DNA of 64,000 nucleotides from Lathyrus oleraceus (lineage: Eukaryota > Streptophyta > Magnoliopsida > Fabales > Fabaceae), in assembly GCF_024323335.1 (NCBI RefSeq), contig NC_066581.1:442085816-442149815 (forward strand). Reading direction: 5' to 3'. The translations under genes and the position numbers were made by a program. Shown one piece after another: positions 35,776 through 46,865 of this stretch (position 1 is the first letter of the stretch; every line of letters starts with the position of its first letter). The notes beneath the pieces were generated by a model, which was not told where the DNA came from, made no database searches, and saw nothing but the letters and a program-made list of their open reading frames with translations.

Positions 35776-38700
35776 TTTTAGATAAAACAAATAAACATTA
35801 CACTAGACACTACATCCCAATATGGGTATGCACTTCCTCTCTGTCATTATCTGCACCACCACGAACACCAAAGTTGGTGTACATGAGGAAGTAGATGTAC
35901 AAGAATCAGTTGCATCAAAACCCTTCCCCTCAACAGTAGAGCTTCCTGAAGAATATGTAATGCTGAGTACATAGATAATGTAACTCAGATCACAAGACAC
36001 AACTGTCCTCTTAACTCAGATCACAAGACACAAGTGGTATACCCAGTTGGTGACTTTTGTGCCTGAAACCAACTTCTGCTCGCTACCATATTTTGCTTGC
36101 TTTTGGTACATCCTCATGACAGTGTTTCTCTCCCCCTTTTTAGCTAAACATTTATAAATGAAACCTTCGCAAAACCAGATCCAGGCGCAATATGCCCAAA
36201 TCTTACCAAACCCCATGGTTTAGAGAGAATGGAATGTCGCTCTATTGAGAGGAGGAGCGCTGATGCATCCTTTAAATAGACCAGACCGTGCTTAGGAATT
36301 AACGGTAGGAATAAATGCTTGGTCAAGATTCATAAATATTTGCTGAGAAACAGTCAGAGAATCACCAACAATATCTCAGACTATCTTTGAATACCTTTTA
36401 TAGATCTTGACTGTTTCTTTTCCGAAACAACAGTTCCAATGCATGAATATTATTCCATATATGCAGTCAGACACGTTGCGCGCGATGTCTTGACATTCAA
36501 CGCGGCTTTTTCCTGCATTCTTCATGTATTCTTCCTATCATCATTTCCTAAGACCACTTTCGTACCTCCAGTGGTAGCTTGACATCTGGCACCACTACAA
36601 CCAAACTCACAAACACCAGTAGGTGGTTACTCCCCCTGTACCACACAACTGTAACACTCGGGCTTATTCTACTACACCACACCCATATTTCCTAATGACT
36701 GTAAGTTTCAGAAGGAACTAACAATATTGTCTAAGGCAATGTCATGACATCCGGTCAGACATTCTTATGCTCACTCAGCCTTGACACACACCACATCATC
36801 CCAATTACCAACAAGGGTCCATACCTTGTTATCTGAGAACACATAGACCACAAGCTTGATGATTACTTGCAGCACAAAGACAAAACTCCCCCTGTCATGA
36901 ACAACCAACTCTCCTCTTGAAACTTGGAGATTACACATGAACATATCCAACACCCCAAAGTTGGACCTTCACATACTTCCTGATTCAAAGAGAACTCAGA
37001 CCACTTGATGAATGGAGAACATAAGACGCATCTTCATGTCTTCAAGAGCACTCCCTCTATTCAACCTTCTTGGCTGAACACATCCACACTCAGTGTCAAT
37101 CTCTCTTCTAACCAGAACAGAAAGTCACTTCACAAAATGTTCTAACATTAGTTAGGACATCCTTCACAAAGGACACCATCTGATAATCTTCAGATATCAC
37201 TGAGTCACCCGCTTGATCCAAAAGAAACCAGACACAAATTTGGACATATACATTCTCATCCCATTACAAGAGATAATCTTCCCTAGATAGCTTAGAACTC
37301 CTACCACAAGCTTCAAGAGATGAATAGACAACACCTCCCTTTGTCTTCAACTTACTACTTTTCTGCTCAAAAGTAATTTGTCTCAGACTTTCCTCAAGAA
37401 TAATCAGCTGCCATATGTTGATTATCTTGATTCTTCGAACTCACTTCTGAGATGGACCAAATGCCACTGGTTGATTACCTCCTCCATGAATCCTCATATG
37501 AAAAAGTCAAATTCCACTTTTTGACCTCTCCACGTTTATCAGACTTCTTCCAAAGATATTCTGACCTTCCAAGTGAGACTTGAACTTCAAGCTACATGTC
37601 AAACAAAACTTAGATTCTCTAAGACAAGAACCTGTAACATCTTCTCCATCCAGTAACTCCAAAGAACTGCAATGAGAATGATCTTTTTGAAGTACTCAAT
37701 CTACAACTCTGTAGCCCCTTCTATCTTAAGTTGATGTGCCACTTCACCAACTAAGATTCTGATGTTGAACCAAATGTCACAACATGGTGTTTTAACATCT
37801 AGTTGTTGAATTCAGCTCCTTCTTCTGCCACTTGAAAGAACTTCCTCCCTACACAAAACAAGAGTTCAACGCTCTCATAGACTTGATTGTGGAACCAAGT
37901 TTGAGTAAACAACCTCCATCCTACAGGTTTGCAGTTAAGTCATCCAAGCTCACAACTTGATGAATCCCTGCTTCTTCTCCAAAGACATCAGACACTCTGA
38001 TGCATGAGTCTTCAGAAGGACCAGTTAGAGACTAACCCTTCAACTATACCAAGGATTCCACTTCCAAAGCAAGGCTGTTTCCATGATGTCAAGAATGCTG
38101 CCACTTGTTCTTAACTCCACAGTGTGCATTAGCCAATGCACTTCCTTACCTAGATCAGAAATAAACTGATCCAAGTAACCACCATCAAGACTATGATGTC
38201 TTCTTCTTCTTGTACACACCAAGGCTGAGCATGTTTCTTGCCAGGAAACCTTTTTAGAGATCCTATGCTTTTGCTTCCACCAAAGAGATAGATCATAAAC
38301 CAATGTACTATCCTTCCTGTGATTCTGCACAGGGTCTTGAAGAAGAGATGTTCCAACATCTTTAAGAACATCAGTTATCTGGAGCTCCAAGGATACTCAA
38401 TTAAATACTTGTACTTGGCACAAGTAGACATTGATCTTAAATCCTTTCCCAATTATCCATTCAGATACTTCCACCATAAGAATACTTTGAAAATTCTCTT
38501 ATTGTGTCAACATCTTCTGCTTGCAAACACCTTAATAGTTTTGAGAATCTTTCCAGATTAGATTCACCCTTATGAATGAGAGAGATGGATCCTTCCTTGC
38601 AAATGTGTCACACAACAACCAGAACCCATGTGACACAGGTCAACAGCCAACCAGACCCTAGGCTGACCATACTTGTTGAACAACATGTTCTAACATCACA

Positions 38701-39246
38701 TAGAACATTAGTTCCACCTCCTTGGAACAAACCCTCCTTGAAAGTCTTCACGGTCTTCATATACACTACCCAAGAGAGTAAAAAAATCAGTGATCAGGTG
38801 ATTCTTACCATGATGAGTGGACTTGAGAAGACTCAAGTATCTTTGACATCTTCAGTAGATTATGATGAAATCCTGACTACAGCAGCCTTTCATCCACATG
38901 AGGGGAAACTACATCAGAGTTTTCGTTTTGCCAGGTATGATGCAGCGGAAATCATAATACAACTCAACCTATGAACACGCACTTCACCAGATCAGCCTCC
39001 AAGAACATACCAAGTTTGAATATGATTCAATACTAGCACAGCTGTCCCACACAAAGCCAATTGCCAACCTCCAGAGACAGGTACACGCAGTTCCTGCCAT
39101 GAATAGTCCATCCACCTACTTCAAGGGACCATTCAGGGAAATCACAAAACCTTCCACAAGTTCCAACATCAGTACTAACATAACTCTTTGCACGATACCA
39201 GAAAGTGTCACCCATGGATCTCATCTAGAAATAGAACAGGATGCCT
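35776..39246 (-). other. element B internal region, no coding found
   Basis: About 3.5 kb between PPT and PBS. Many short open frames occur on both strands, the longest about 132 codons, but none shows gag, protease, integrase, RT or RNase H motifs. I see no frameshifted remains of them either. Confidence 0.65.
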
Positions 39247-39258
39247 GCTCTGATACCA
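39247..39258 (-). other. element B primer binding site
   Basis: TGGTATCAGAGC on the minus strand, two bases from the LTR end; complementary to the initiator tRNA-Met 3' end. Confidence 0.85.
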
Positions 39259-39260
39259 AT

Positions 39261-39984
39261 TGAAATTCTGGCGTAGTCAGAGTTCAGATGTTCTACTCCA
39301 AGTCATGACATCTGATCCAACATTGTTACTAATACAACAAGACAATTATACAAATTAACACCCAGTACTAATCTGCACACGTTCACCGATGTCACAACAT
39401 CTGCTACTATATAACCATAGAAAGGAAGAACACCCAGTTCTGTCCATCGGGTACAAAGACACAACAAAGATCAAACATAGCACTAACTTTTGTTGAGCCT
39501 GCACAATTATCAGCATGATGTCTCAATAGTGCTTTGAACATCACCTATTACAGTATTACAGTTTGCTGGCCTTGTACTTGTATTTCCTAAAATAAAGGTT
39601 AAACAAGTTAGTCTAATTTCCACATATTAGGGTGCTAACAAATAGGCTATTTGTTAGGTTCATTAATTGTAGCTCAGTTGTTAGTTTCTTGGATTTTAGC
39701 TCAGCTGTTGGATTCCTGAGGAATAGCCTGAGAAAAATACTGAAACAGAAAAACTAACCATCCTACAATTTAGCATATGCTGTCAGGAATGAATGTCTCA
39801 ACATTCAGTTTGACGACCAGAACATATACCACATGCTAAGTCTGTTATGTTCCTTAAAACGGTGTACAAAATGCTGTACTATAAAAGACCAGCCAATCTA
39901 TACTTCAGTATCAGCTTACAGTAATAAATGTCAAAACATCCAGTTTGACATTTACAGAATGTGCCTTATGCCGGGTCTGTTATC
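39261..39984 (-). repeat. element B 5' LTR, left part
   Basis: Matches 33989-34712 and stops at the Ogre2 insertion; it resumes at 61270. Confidence 0.88.
39980..39984. repeat. TSD of Ogre2, left copy
   Basis: TTATC, repeated at 61265-61269. The uninterrupted B LTR has a single TTATC at the homologous site near 34708. Confidence 0.9.
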
Positions 39985-40160
39985 TGTCGCAACGCGAAAA
40001 ACAACCGGCGGAAAAAAACAGAGTCGCCACCGACGCTATTCATCCTATGACGGAAACGGAGCGCAGGACTAACCTAAGAAAGGGAAAGGAACGGTCTTAC
40101 GACCAGAGATTTCGAGGTACGGGAGTCGGTTACGCAAGGGGGAGGTATTAGCACCCCTCA

Positions 40161-40450
40161 CGTCCTTCGTACTTGACGGGATCCACGCTCAAAAGATAGC
40201 TCAAAGAATAGGAAAAGGTTGCTAATAAAACTGCTCAAAGAAATTGCACAAACTGGAATAATAAACAGGTGAAAGAAGAAAGAAGACGGAGGAAATGGAC
40301 TCCGCAGGATGTTGCATCCTGGGCCTACGTAGTTTGTCAGAAACAAACATCAGAGTCAAAGTAGTTCGGGGAAAGGGAGACATGCTCGCTAAGACATCGC
40401 GTCTTATGCCTACGTATCTTCTCTATCCAGAGAAGAATTAGAGCACTCGT
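40161..40450 (-). repeat. U5 stem-loop block 1, Ogre2 3' LTR
   Basis: CGTC/GACG enclosing a TACT-containing loop (40161-40178). AGGATG/CATCCT (40306-40320), GCCTACGTA (40323-40331), GTTTGT/ACAAAC (40332-40348), with outer CTAC/GTAG closing at 40361. Second copy: AAGAC/GTCTT (40391-40405), GCCTACGTA (40408-40416), TCTTCTCT/AGAGAAGA (40417-40436). Confidence 0.7.
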
Positions 40451-41074
40451 AGCTCGGCTAACACACGCTGAAACAAGACACCAATAGGGACGCTGAGACG
40501 TCAAAAGAAACACCCAAAAGGAAACAGAATGCCAATACATGGACTTATATCCGACTCCCAACAATAACAAAGAAAAGGAAACAGAATGCCAATACATGGA
40601 CTTATATCCGACTCCCCACAATAACAAACACTAACCAGCGAACACCACAGAAAAAGGTTATCAGAATGAACCCCAACAGAGTAATCAAATATCCAAATAT
40701 GAACCCCAAAGAGGAACCCCAAGTGAATAACCATCGTCATAAATGATCCCCAATATGAACCCCCAAGTAACAACCGTTATAGATGAACCCCGAGATGAAC
40801 CCCAAGTAACAACAACCGTCACAGATGAACCCCGAGATGAACCCCAATATGAATGACAACCGTCATAAATGAACCCCAATATGAACCCCAATATGAACCC
40901 CAACTTGAATGACAACCGTCATAAATGAGCCCCGAATAATAACAGAAGAAATTCCCAAGGTATAAACATACCACCACACACACGCTGAACAGACGGGTAC
41001 TCACACCAAAACAAAGAAAAGGGTGAACACACACAAAAACAACACAGCAAAAAAAGAAAAAAAAGGTGCCCGGA

Positions 41075-41135
41075 GAGATTGCTCGCAACCTCCTGCCTAC
41101 GTATCTCATCTGGTATGAGAATCAGGGCGACGTAG
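41075..41135 (-). repeat. U5 stem-loop block 2, Ogre2 3' LTR
   Basis: A third copy of the module: GAGATTGC/GCAACCTC with one mismatch (41075-41092), GCCTACGTA (41096-41104), TCTCAT/ATGAGA (41104-41120), outer CTACG/CGTAG (41097-41101 with 41131-41135). Copia C inserted 57 bases further on. Confidence 0.7.
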
Positions 41136-41186
41136 TTCCCCTTAACAGGGGTACAACACTCTCCTAACCAGAGACCAGGGAAACAA

Positions 41187-41191
41187 CAAAC
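41187..41191. repeat. TSD of copia C, left copy
   Basis: CAAAC, repeated at 48248-48252. Confidence 0.9.
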
Positions 41192-41524
41192 TGAAGGAGA
41201 ATTGCGACCCAAAGCGCAGCGGAAATTAAAATTTTCTCCTTTAGAGATCCTTACGAATGGTCATGATCAGTGATAGAATATTTACCTCTTGTGACGGTTG
41301 AAACCTTTGGTGCAGATCTCTTGCAACGATCAAAACCCTTTGATGCAGATCCACGAAACGATCACGAACGTTGAACGATGACAACGTCTCTACTCAGTCC
41401 ACACGAACGGATTCCTTCAAACCCAGTGCTAGCTGGTACGAATGAAGGATTTGAGTGAGAGAGAGAGGGAGTGATAGAAAACGAAAATAATGCAACCGCA
41501 AATTTTGCTTCTGCACAAGGGTTC

Positions 41525-41532
41525 TATTTATA
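41525..41532 (-). promoter_or_regulatory. putative TATA box, C 3' LTR
   Basis: TATAAATA on the minus strand; also at 47199-47206 in the 5' LTR. Confidence 0.55.
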
Positions 41533-41619
41533 GAACCACTTGTGTGGACTTCAAGCTAAAAGCCCACTTAAGTGTATTTTGGCCCATATCTTATAATATG
41601 CCCAAAATCACTTAAGCCC

Positions 41620-41708
41620 ATGGTATCTTACCATATTTCGTATTCTACTCAAGTACACCGTACCTTACGATGTTCCATAACTCACTTAAGGGCACCGTAC
41701 CTTACGGT
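41620..41708. repeat. palindromes upstream of the C TATA box
   Basis: ATGGTA/TACCAT around TCT (41620-41634), ACCGTA/TACGAT around CCT (41657-41671, one mismatch) and ACCGTA/TACGGT around CCT (41694-41708). The same set is in the 5' LTR about 5674 bases to the right. Confidence 0.75.
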
Positions 41709-42559
41709 ATTCCTTAGTTACTCTATCTCTCATTAATCCGTCCTTTGTGTGTGACCCTGTAGGTTTTCGTGACGTTGGCAATTATATTAAATCACGTATT
41801 TAACATAATAAACAGTGAGAGGTATCTAGCAACACATCACTGCTACCCAAGACACGAAAATGTCATGTGATCTGACAAAACCTTCTGTGATAATACTTAT
41901 GTGTATAATTACCCTTTTGCCCTTATGTCTATATTGAACACAAGGCATAGACCGTGTCATCCTTGTCCAGTTCAATATTGGGCCCATAGACATTTATCCT
42001 GTTATGCAGGATGGGCAAATTCCATCTAGGTCACTCATGTCCCTCAGCATGCTTTGTGGAGTACCCATCAACTGCCTTTATGGTTATCCAGTTACGGATA
42101 ACGTTGGATCAGCAATAAAGCACTCGACTCTACATCTAGGATCCATAGTGGTTTCAGGTCGAAGAGTGGAATACACTATTATCACCATGAGAATAACTTA
42201 TGACACCTTGCATAACTTTCTATATAGTATTCTCATAGCGGGTCAATCCGGTATAAATATTACTCCTAATATTCATACCTATGTTTAAGACTTGATAACT
42301 CTTTATCCATGATCCATGAGATGTGATCATCAGTCTACAAACATAATAGTCTTAATGCTTTAATGTTATCCCACTTCACACTAAAGCTCGACTACGGATA
42401 CTTTAGGAATAATGTCCTTATGTTTAATGTGTTCTCATGATTAAGTCACACTTAATACATTAAACGAACTATCTATTCCAGGGACTTTATTAATCAACCA
42501 TAATAAAGAGAATGCCTTTTTATTATTCGATACAAGTACCAAAATGTATTGGCCTTTTT

Positions 42560-43020
42560 ATCACACTTGAGGCAGCAATATACTCGGCCTCGGTTGTAGA
42601 TTCAGCAACTGTATCTTGCTTTGAACTTTTCAAGCTCACAGCGCCACCATTTCAGCAAAACACATAACCATTGGAATCATTCATATTAAAGCGTCTTAGC
42701 ACCTTGTCTATGTACTCTGACTTAGGCCAAGCATTTTATGATCTATCTCTATAGATTATGATTCCTAATATATAGGCTGCTTCACCTAGGTCCTTTATAG
42801 ATAAGCATTTCCCCACCCAAGACTTTACTTGTTGCAGGGTAGGGTTATCGTTTCCAATAAGTAATATGTCATCTACATATAATACCAGGAATACGATCAT
42901 GCTCCCACTAACCTTCTTGTAGACACAAGGCTCATCTTCGTTCTTGATGAATCCATACAGTTTTACTGTTTCATCAAGGCGAAGATTCCATGAGTAGGTC
43001 ACAGGCTCATCTTGATCCAT
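42560..43020 (-). pseudogene. pol: copia C RT and RNase H remnants
   Basis: The RT piece has WNLRLDETVKLYGFIKNEDE, SMIVFLVLYVDDILLIGND (catalytic YVDD) and IKDLGEAAYILGI, then a frame break and SEYIDKVLRRFNMND. After a gap the RNase H end SKQDTVAESTTEAEYIAAS follows. The RT N-terminus (fingers, first catalytic aspartate) and most of RNase H are missing. DQDEPVTY just upstream is the linker that normally precedes RT, so a deletion joins the linker to the RT palm. Confidence 0.85.
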
Positions 43021-43806
43021 GAGTAATACATCACCTTGATCAGATATCCATATATCTCAGGTAGGTGACGTATCCTGCCTGACCTACACTGGTCTTGTTC
43101 TACTTGAGCAGGTTGCTCTTACACAACCACTTGTGTTTCCTGCTCTAATTCCTCCATAGGTGTATCGATAATTTGTGATTCTTGAATTTCTTCAAGTTCT
43201 ACTTTCCTCCCACTGATTCCTTTGGAAATAAAATCCCTTTCTAGGAAAACTCAAGTTCGAGTGACAAACACTTTGTCATCTGAAGGATTGTAGAAGTAAT
43301 ACCCTCTTGTTTCTTTAGGATACCCCACAAATAAGCATTTGTCAGATTTGGGCTCAAGCTTAGTTAAAACTTGTCGTTTCACATAAACTTCACAACCCCA
43401 AATCTTTATGTAAGACATATGTGGTTTCTTACCACTCCATATCTCATATGGTGTCTTATCAACCTTTTGGATGGAATACGGTTAAGTGTGTAAGCTGTTG
43501 TCAATAGTGCATGTCTGCAAATGGAGTTTGGAAGATCAGCGTGACTCTCATGGATTTAACTCATTAGTTTTCATCCTTTTAGTATTAATGTTATAAGTTG
43601 GCATTATGAGATCAAGGACATGTAGTCCATTGTTCATTTGTGCAGAAGCATAGAATATATATCATTCAAATAAATTGAGCAACAATTGTTCTTTATTATA
43701 AATGAAAAACCAAACTTGTCCAAACAAGAAATGGAAATAATATTCCTGCTAATTGCAGATACATAATAACAGTTCTCTAACTGAATTATAAAACCACTAG
43801 GTAAAG
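43021..43806 (-). pseudogene. pol: copia C protease end and integrase remnant
   Basis: After the gag-frame stop, protease-type sequence continues (LTLPSGFIIQLENCYYVPAI, ISISCLDKFGF). It then breaks to ESHADLPNS and RHALLTTAYTLNRIPSKKVD, the end of the integrase core, followed by TPYEIWSGKKPHMSYIKIWG, CEVYVKRQ, KCLFVGYPKETRGYYFYNP and VFVTR, the copia integrase C-terminal region. The zinc finger and the DDE core are deleted. Confidence 0.8.
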
Positions 43807-44838
43807 TTAATAAGATCCTACGGCTAAAGTAGCAACCTTTGCTCCATTGCCAACTCGTAGGTCAACTTCACCTTTTGCCAAATCTCTACTCCCTTTCAGC
43901 CCCTGCACATTTGTACAAGTGTGAGAACCGCATCCAGTATCTAATACCCATGATGCAGAAGTAGATGAATTAATAACAAAAATACCTGAAGTTGAAGTCT
44001 CTACTCCATTCTTCTTATCTTCCAGGTACTTTGGGCAGTTTCTCTTCCAGTGTCCGGTCTTACCGCAATGGAAGCAGGTGCCTTCTTTTGCTATGCCTCC
44101 ATTAGGCTTCAAAGCAGCAACGGCGGGTTTGGGTTTGGCAACTTCCTTGCCCTTCCCTTTATCACCATGCTTAGTGGGCCTTTTGTTCTGTCTCTTTCCA
44201 TTTCCGATCATCAGAATGGACTTCCCTTTTGACTTCAGATTCTGCTCGGCAGTTCTTAACATGGCGAGCAGTTCAGGAAGAGATTTGTCCATATCAATCA
44301 TATTGAAATTTAGGACAAATTGACTGAAACTATCTGGCAACGATTGCAAGATCAAATCAGTTGCAAGTTCCTTTTCGAGGGGAAAACCCAATCTCTCAAG
44401 GTTTTCCACATACCCAATCATCTTGAGTACATGGGGACCTACAGGGGCTCCCTCAGCTAACTTGCTTTGGAAAAGGGCTTTTGAAACTTCAAACCTCTCA
44501 TGCCTTGCTTGCTCTTGATAGAGCAGCTTCAGGTGTTCGATCATATCGAACGCTGACATGTTCTCATGTTGCTTTTGCAATTCTGAGTTCATGGTAGCCA
44601 GCATGAAGCAAGCAGTTTCATTGGCATCATCGACATGCTTCTTATAAGCATCTCTTTCTGCCTTAGGTGCAGAACTAGGATGTTCCTCTTCAGGAACAGG
44701 TATCTCCAAGACATACAGCTTTTTATCATGTTTGAGGACAATCCTCAGGTTTCGGTGCCAATCCAGAAAATTTGTCCCAGACAATTTTTCTTTTTCAAGG
44801 ATTGATCGCAAGATGTTGTTAGAGGTGTTTGCTGTCAT
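43807..44838 (-). CDS. gag: copia C gag with zinc knuckle and protease start
   Basis: 343 codons. The N-terminal gag domain has LSGTNFLDWHRNLRIVLKHD (19-38) and a helical capsid-like region to about 205 (HLKLLYQEQARHERFEVSKA, LPDSFSQFVLNFNM). A basic Lys-rich segment follows, then a CCHC zinc knuckle CFHCGKTGHWKRNC (255-268) for RNA binding, and the protease active site WVLDTGCGSH (D300, T301, G302). In copia elements gag and pol are one polyprotein; here a TAA right after GSY (343) ends translation early in the protease. The start is supported by the position of the conserved SGTNF motif. This is the only open and apparently intact structural gene in the window. Confidence 0.9.
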   Translation of the reverse strand: MTANTSNNILRSILEKEKLSGTNFLDWHRNLRIVLKHDKKLYVLEIPVPEEEHPSSAPKAERDAYKKHVDDANETACFMLATMNSELQKQHENMSAFDMIEHLKLLYQEQARHERFEVSKALFQSKLAEGAPVGPHVLKMIGYVENLERLGFPLEKELATDLILQSLPDSFSQFVLNFNMIDMDKSLPELLAMLRTAEQNLKSKGKSILMIGNGKRQNKRPTKHGDKGKGKEVAKPKPAVAALKPNGGIAKEGTCFHCGKTGHWKRNCPKYLEDKKNGVETSTSGIFVINSSTSASWVLDTGCGSHTCTNVQGLKGSRDLAKGEVDLRVGNGAKVATLAVGSY

Positions 44839-46027
44839 GGTTATCTACATAAGGATTAAGAAAATATAAGTATCATTGACATATTTAATTAGGCCTTTAA
44901 TCAAATATGCTCCCACTATTTTACTCAAAACAAATGACCCTCATCATTTGATTCGGAAAATCCCGTTGGAAGATTTTCTAGTGGGTCGAGATCCATATTT
45001 CACTTCGTTCTAAGTCCGCGTAGGCGGATTACACAAAACTAGGTTATTTAGGTAGGAACTCCTTCCAGTTGTATCTCATACAACTCTCGAAAATTTCAGT
45101 TGGGTGAATAACTCCTTATTCCAATCCATCATATGGATTATTCCCAACTCTTGCTTCTAAACATGTATATAATCTTATTATAATTTGTTCAGTTAAGTTT
45201 GACCCATTGTTTTAACAGTTGGATATTACAATTATCCCATCGCACCTTACTAATATATAGATCATGCACCTCGCGTAGGCGAAACCTACATTATCCATTA
45301 CTAGTCTTGATGAGTGTTAAAACTTGGAAAGCATAAACTTAATATTTAATTTTGAGGGAATTGCAATTGTACTGATCTCACCGGCTTGTTTATCATATAA
45401 ATCGTCTCTCACATGCATCAACATACATTCACATACATTCACATGCATCAACATACATACACAATGAAACAGTTATGGCCCCTAGCGCAATTGTTCTCCC
45501 AAGCCAATGAGAGAACCTAAGCTAACCTAATAACGATCTAAGCTTCTCCAAGCAAGATCTTCAAGGTTGTCCTCCTTTGATCTTCAAGGTTGTCCTCCTT
45601 TGATATTGAAATCTTCTCTTTCTTCATAACATTGTCTTCTTCTCTTTCTTCATAACATTACATTCCAGAAGAAACTCGTTTTACATACGAGGGATTGAGA
45701 TGAGAAAAGAAGTTACATTAAGAGATCAAAAGGAGAGGCACGACACGCAGATCGTATTTAAAAACCCAAAACAAAATAAAGGACAACTAAGGCCATAACT
45801 GATCACCACAAGGCAATAATAATAAACACATTGTTATTATTAAATTTTAATTCCTTTAATTAATTAAAACCAAATTAAATTTCGGCGACCGATCACACTA
45901 CGTAGAGTTAGCCGGCGACCAAAATTTTAATGAACAATTCATTTGAAAATGGACATTGTTTTTGCATCCACACAACTCTTGCGCAGGCACAAAACAGAGA
46001 CCCCAAAGTTTTTGACTCTGTGAGTGT

Positions 46028-46220
46028 GCCGACCGTCACAGGCGTGTGACGACCGTCACAGGCCATGTGAGTGTGACGAGCGTCACAAGACACGTTACGA
46101 CCATCACAGGTCAAAAACAAAAACGCCTAGAATTCAGTGAGTGTGACGACCGTCACAAGGCATGTGACGACCGTCACGTCCTTGTTACGACCGTCATGGG
46201 CGTGTTACGACCGTCACACA
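46028..46220. repeat. GTGACG/CGTCAC palindrome cluster in C leader
   Basis: About eight copies of GTGACGACCGTCAC or close variants (GTGACGAGCGTCAC, GTTACGACCGTCAC), spaced about 20-30 bases. Each can form a 6-bp stem with a two-base loop. Confidence 0.88.
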
Positions 46221-46240
46221 TCCAGTTTGTTACGCTTCTT

Positions 46241-46350
46241 ACGCTCGTCACACGAGCTTCACGCGGCCAAAATAACAGACTTTGAAACAGTCAACACGCT
46301 CGTCACACGAGCTTCACGCAGCCAAAATAACAAACTTTGAAACAGTCAAC
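46241..46350. repeat. 55-bp tandem duplication in C leader
   Basis: Units 46241-46295 and 46296-46350 start ACGCTCGTCACACGAGCTTC and differ at two positions. Each unit begins with a CTCGT/ACGAG inverted repeat. Confidence 0.9.
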
Positions 46351-46852
46351 AGACGTGTTCCAAAAAAAAACCCTAAATTCACAACTCCTTGACGGCACAA
46401 CCCTTGCGCCGTCACCAACCCTAATGCGCCAATTTCAGACCGTCAAACACACCTCGATTGTTGATTCAGTATGATTGATCAACAGGTCATTGCTTCACCA
46501 TACTAATGTCGGATTCTGAAGCAAATGACCATTGATCGCTCAAAGGAAAACAATCATTTAGTGTTCGAATGAACGAAACAGAAACAGTATATCACATATA
46601 CCGTATTTTGCATTAGGATTACTTATATCATATATAAGTTGATCGGTCTCAATTGCGTAACCTATGGACGATCGATGTATCGCTGCTTCACCATACTAAT
46701 GTCGGATTCCGAAGCATAGTCAACACCAATCATCCAACTCGTACACTCATGATGCCAAATTTAATTACCCTTTTAATTAATCGATTCATTCTGTCTTTTA
46801 ATCATATTAATACAGAAATTAAACAGCTATCCGATTCATGGTTTCGTAAGTG

Positions 46853-46864
46853 GCTCTGATACCA
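46853..46864 (-). other. copia C primer binding site
   Basis: TGGTATCAGAGC on the minus strand, one base from the LTR end; initiator tRNA-Met type. Confidence 0.9.
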
Positions 46865-46865
46865 C

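Larger units (their letters stand above)
41192..42555 (-). repeat. copia C 3' LTR, missing its U3 tip
   Basis: Matches 46866-48229 and then diverges after GGCC. The last 18 or so bases (ending CACCAACA in the other copy) and the PPT are gone, and RNase H sequence follows at once. Confidence 0.9.
44839..46852 (-). other. copia C leader (PBS to gag)
   Basis: An unusually long, about 2 kb, non-coding leader. It holds a palindrome cluster (46028-46220), a 55-base tandem duplication (46241-46350) and a dispersed repeat containing CTTCACCATACTAATGTCGG (46497-46527 and 46683-46713). I find no coding sequence in the rest. Confidence 0.7.

Noticed and set aside
38576..38974. A 132-codon plus-strand frame in element B
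   Set aside because: No motif, wrong strand for the element and composition like its surroundings.
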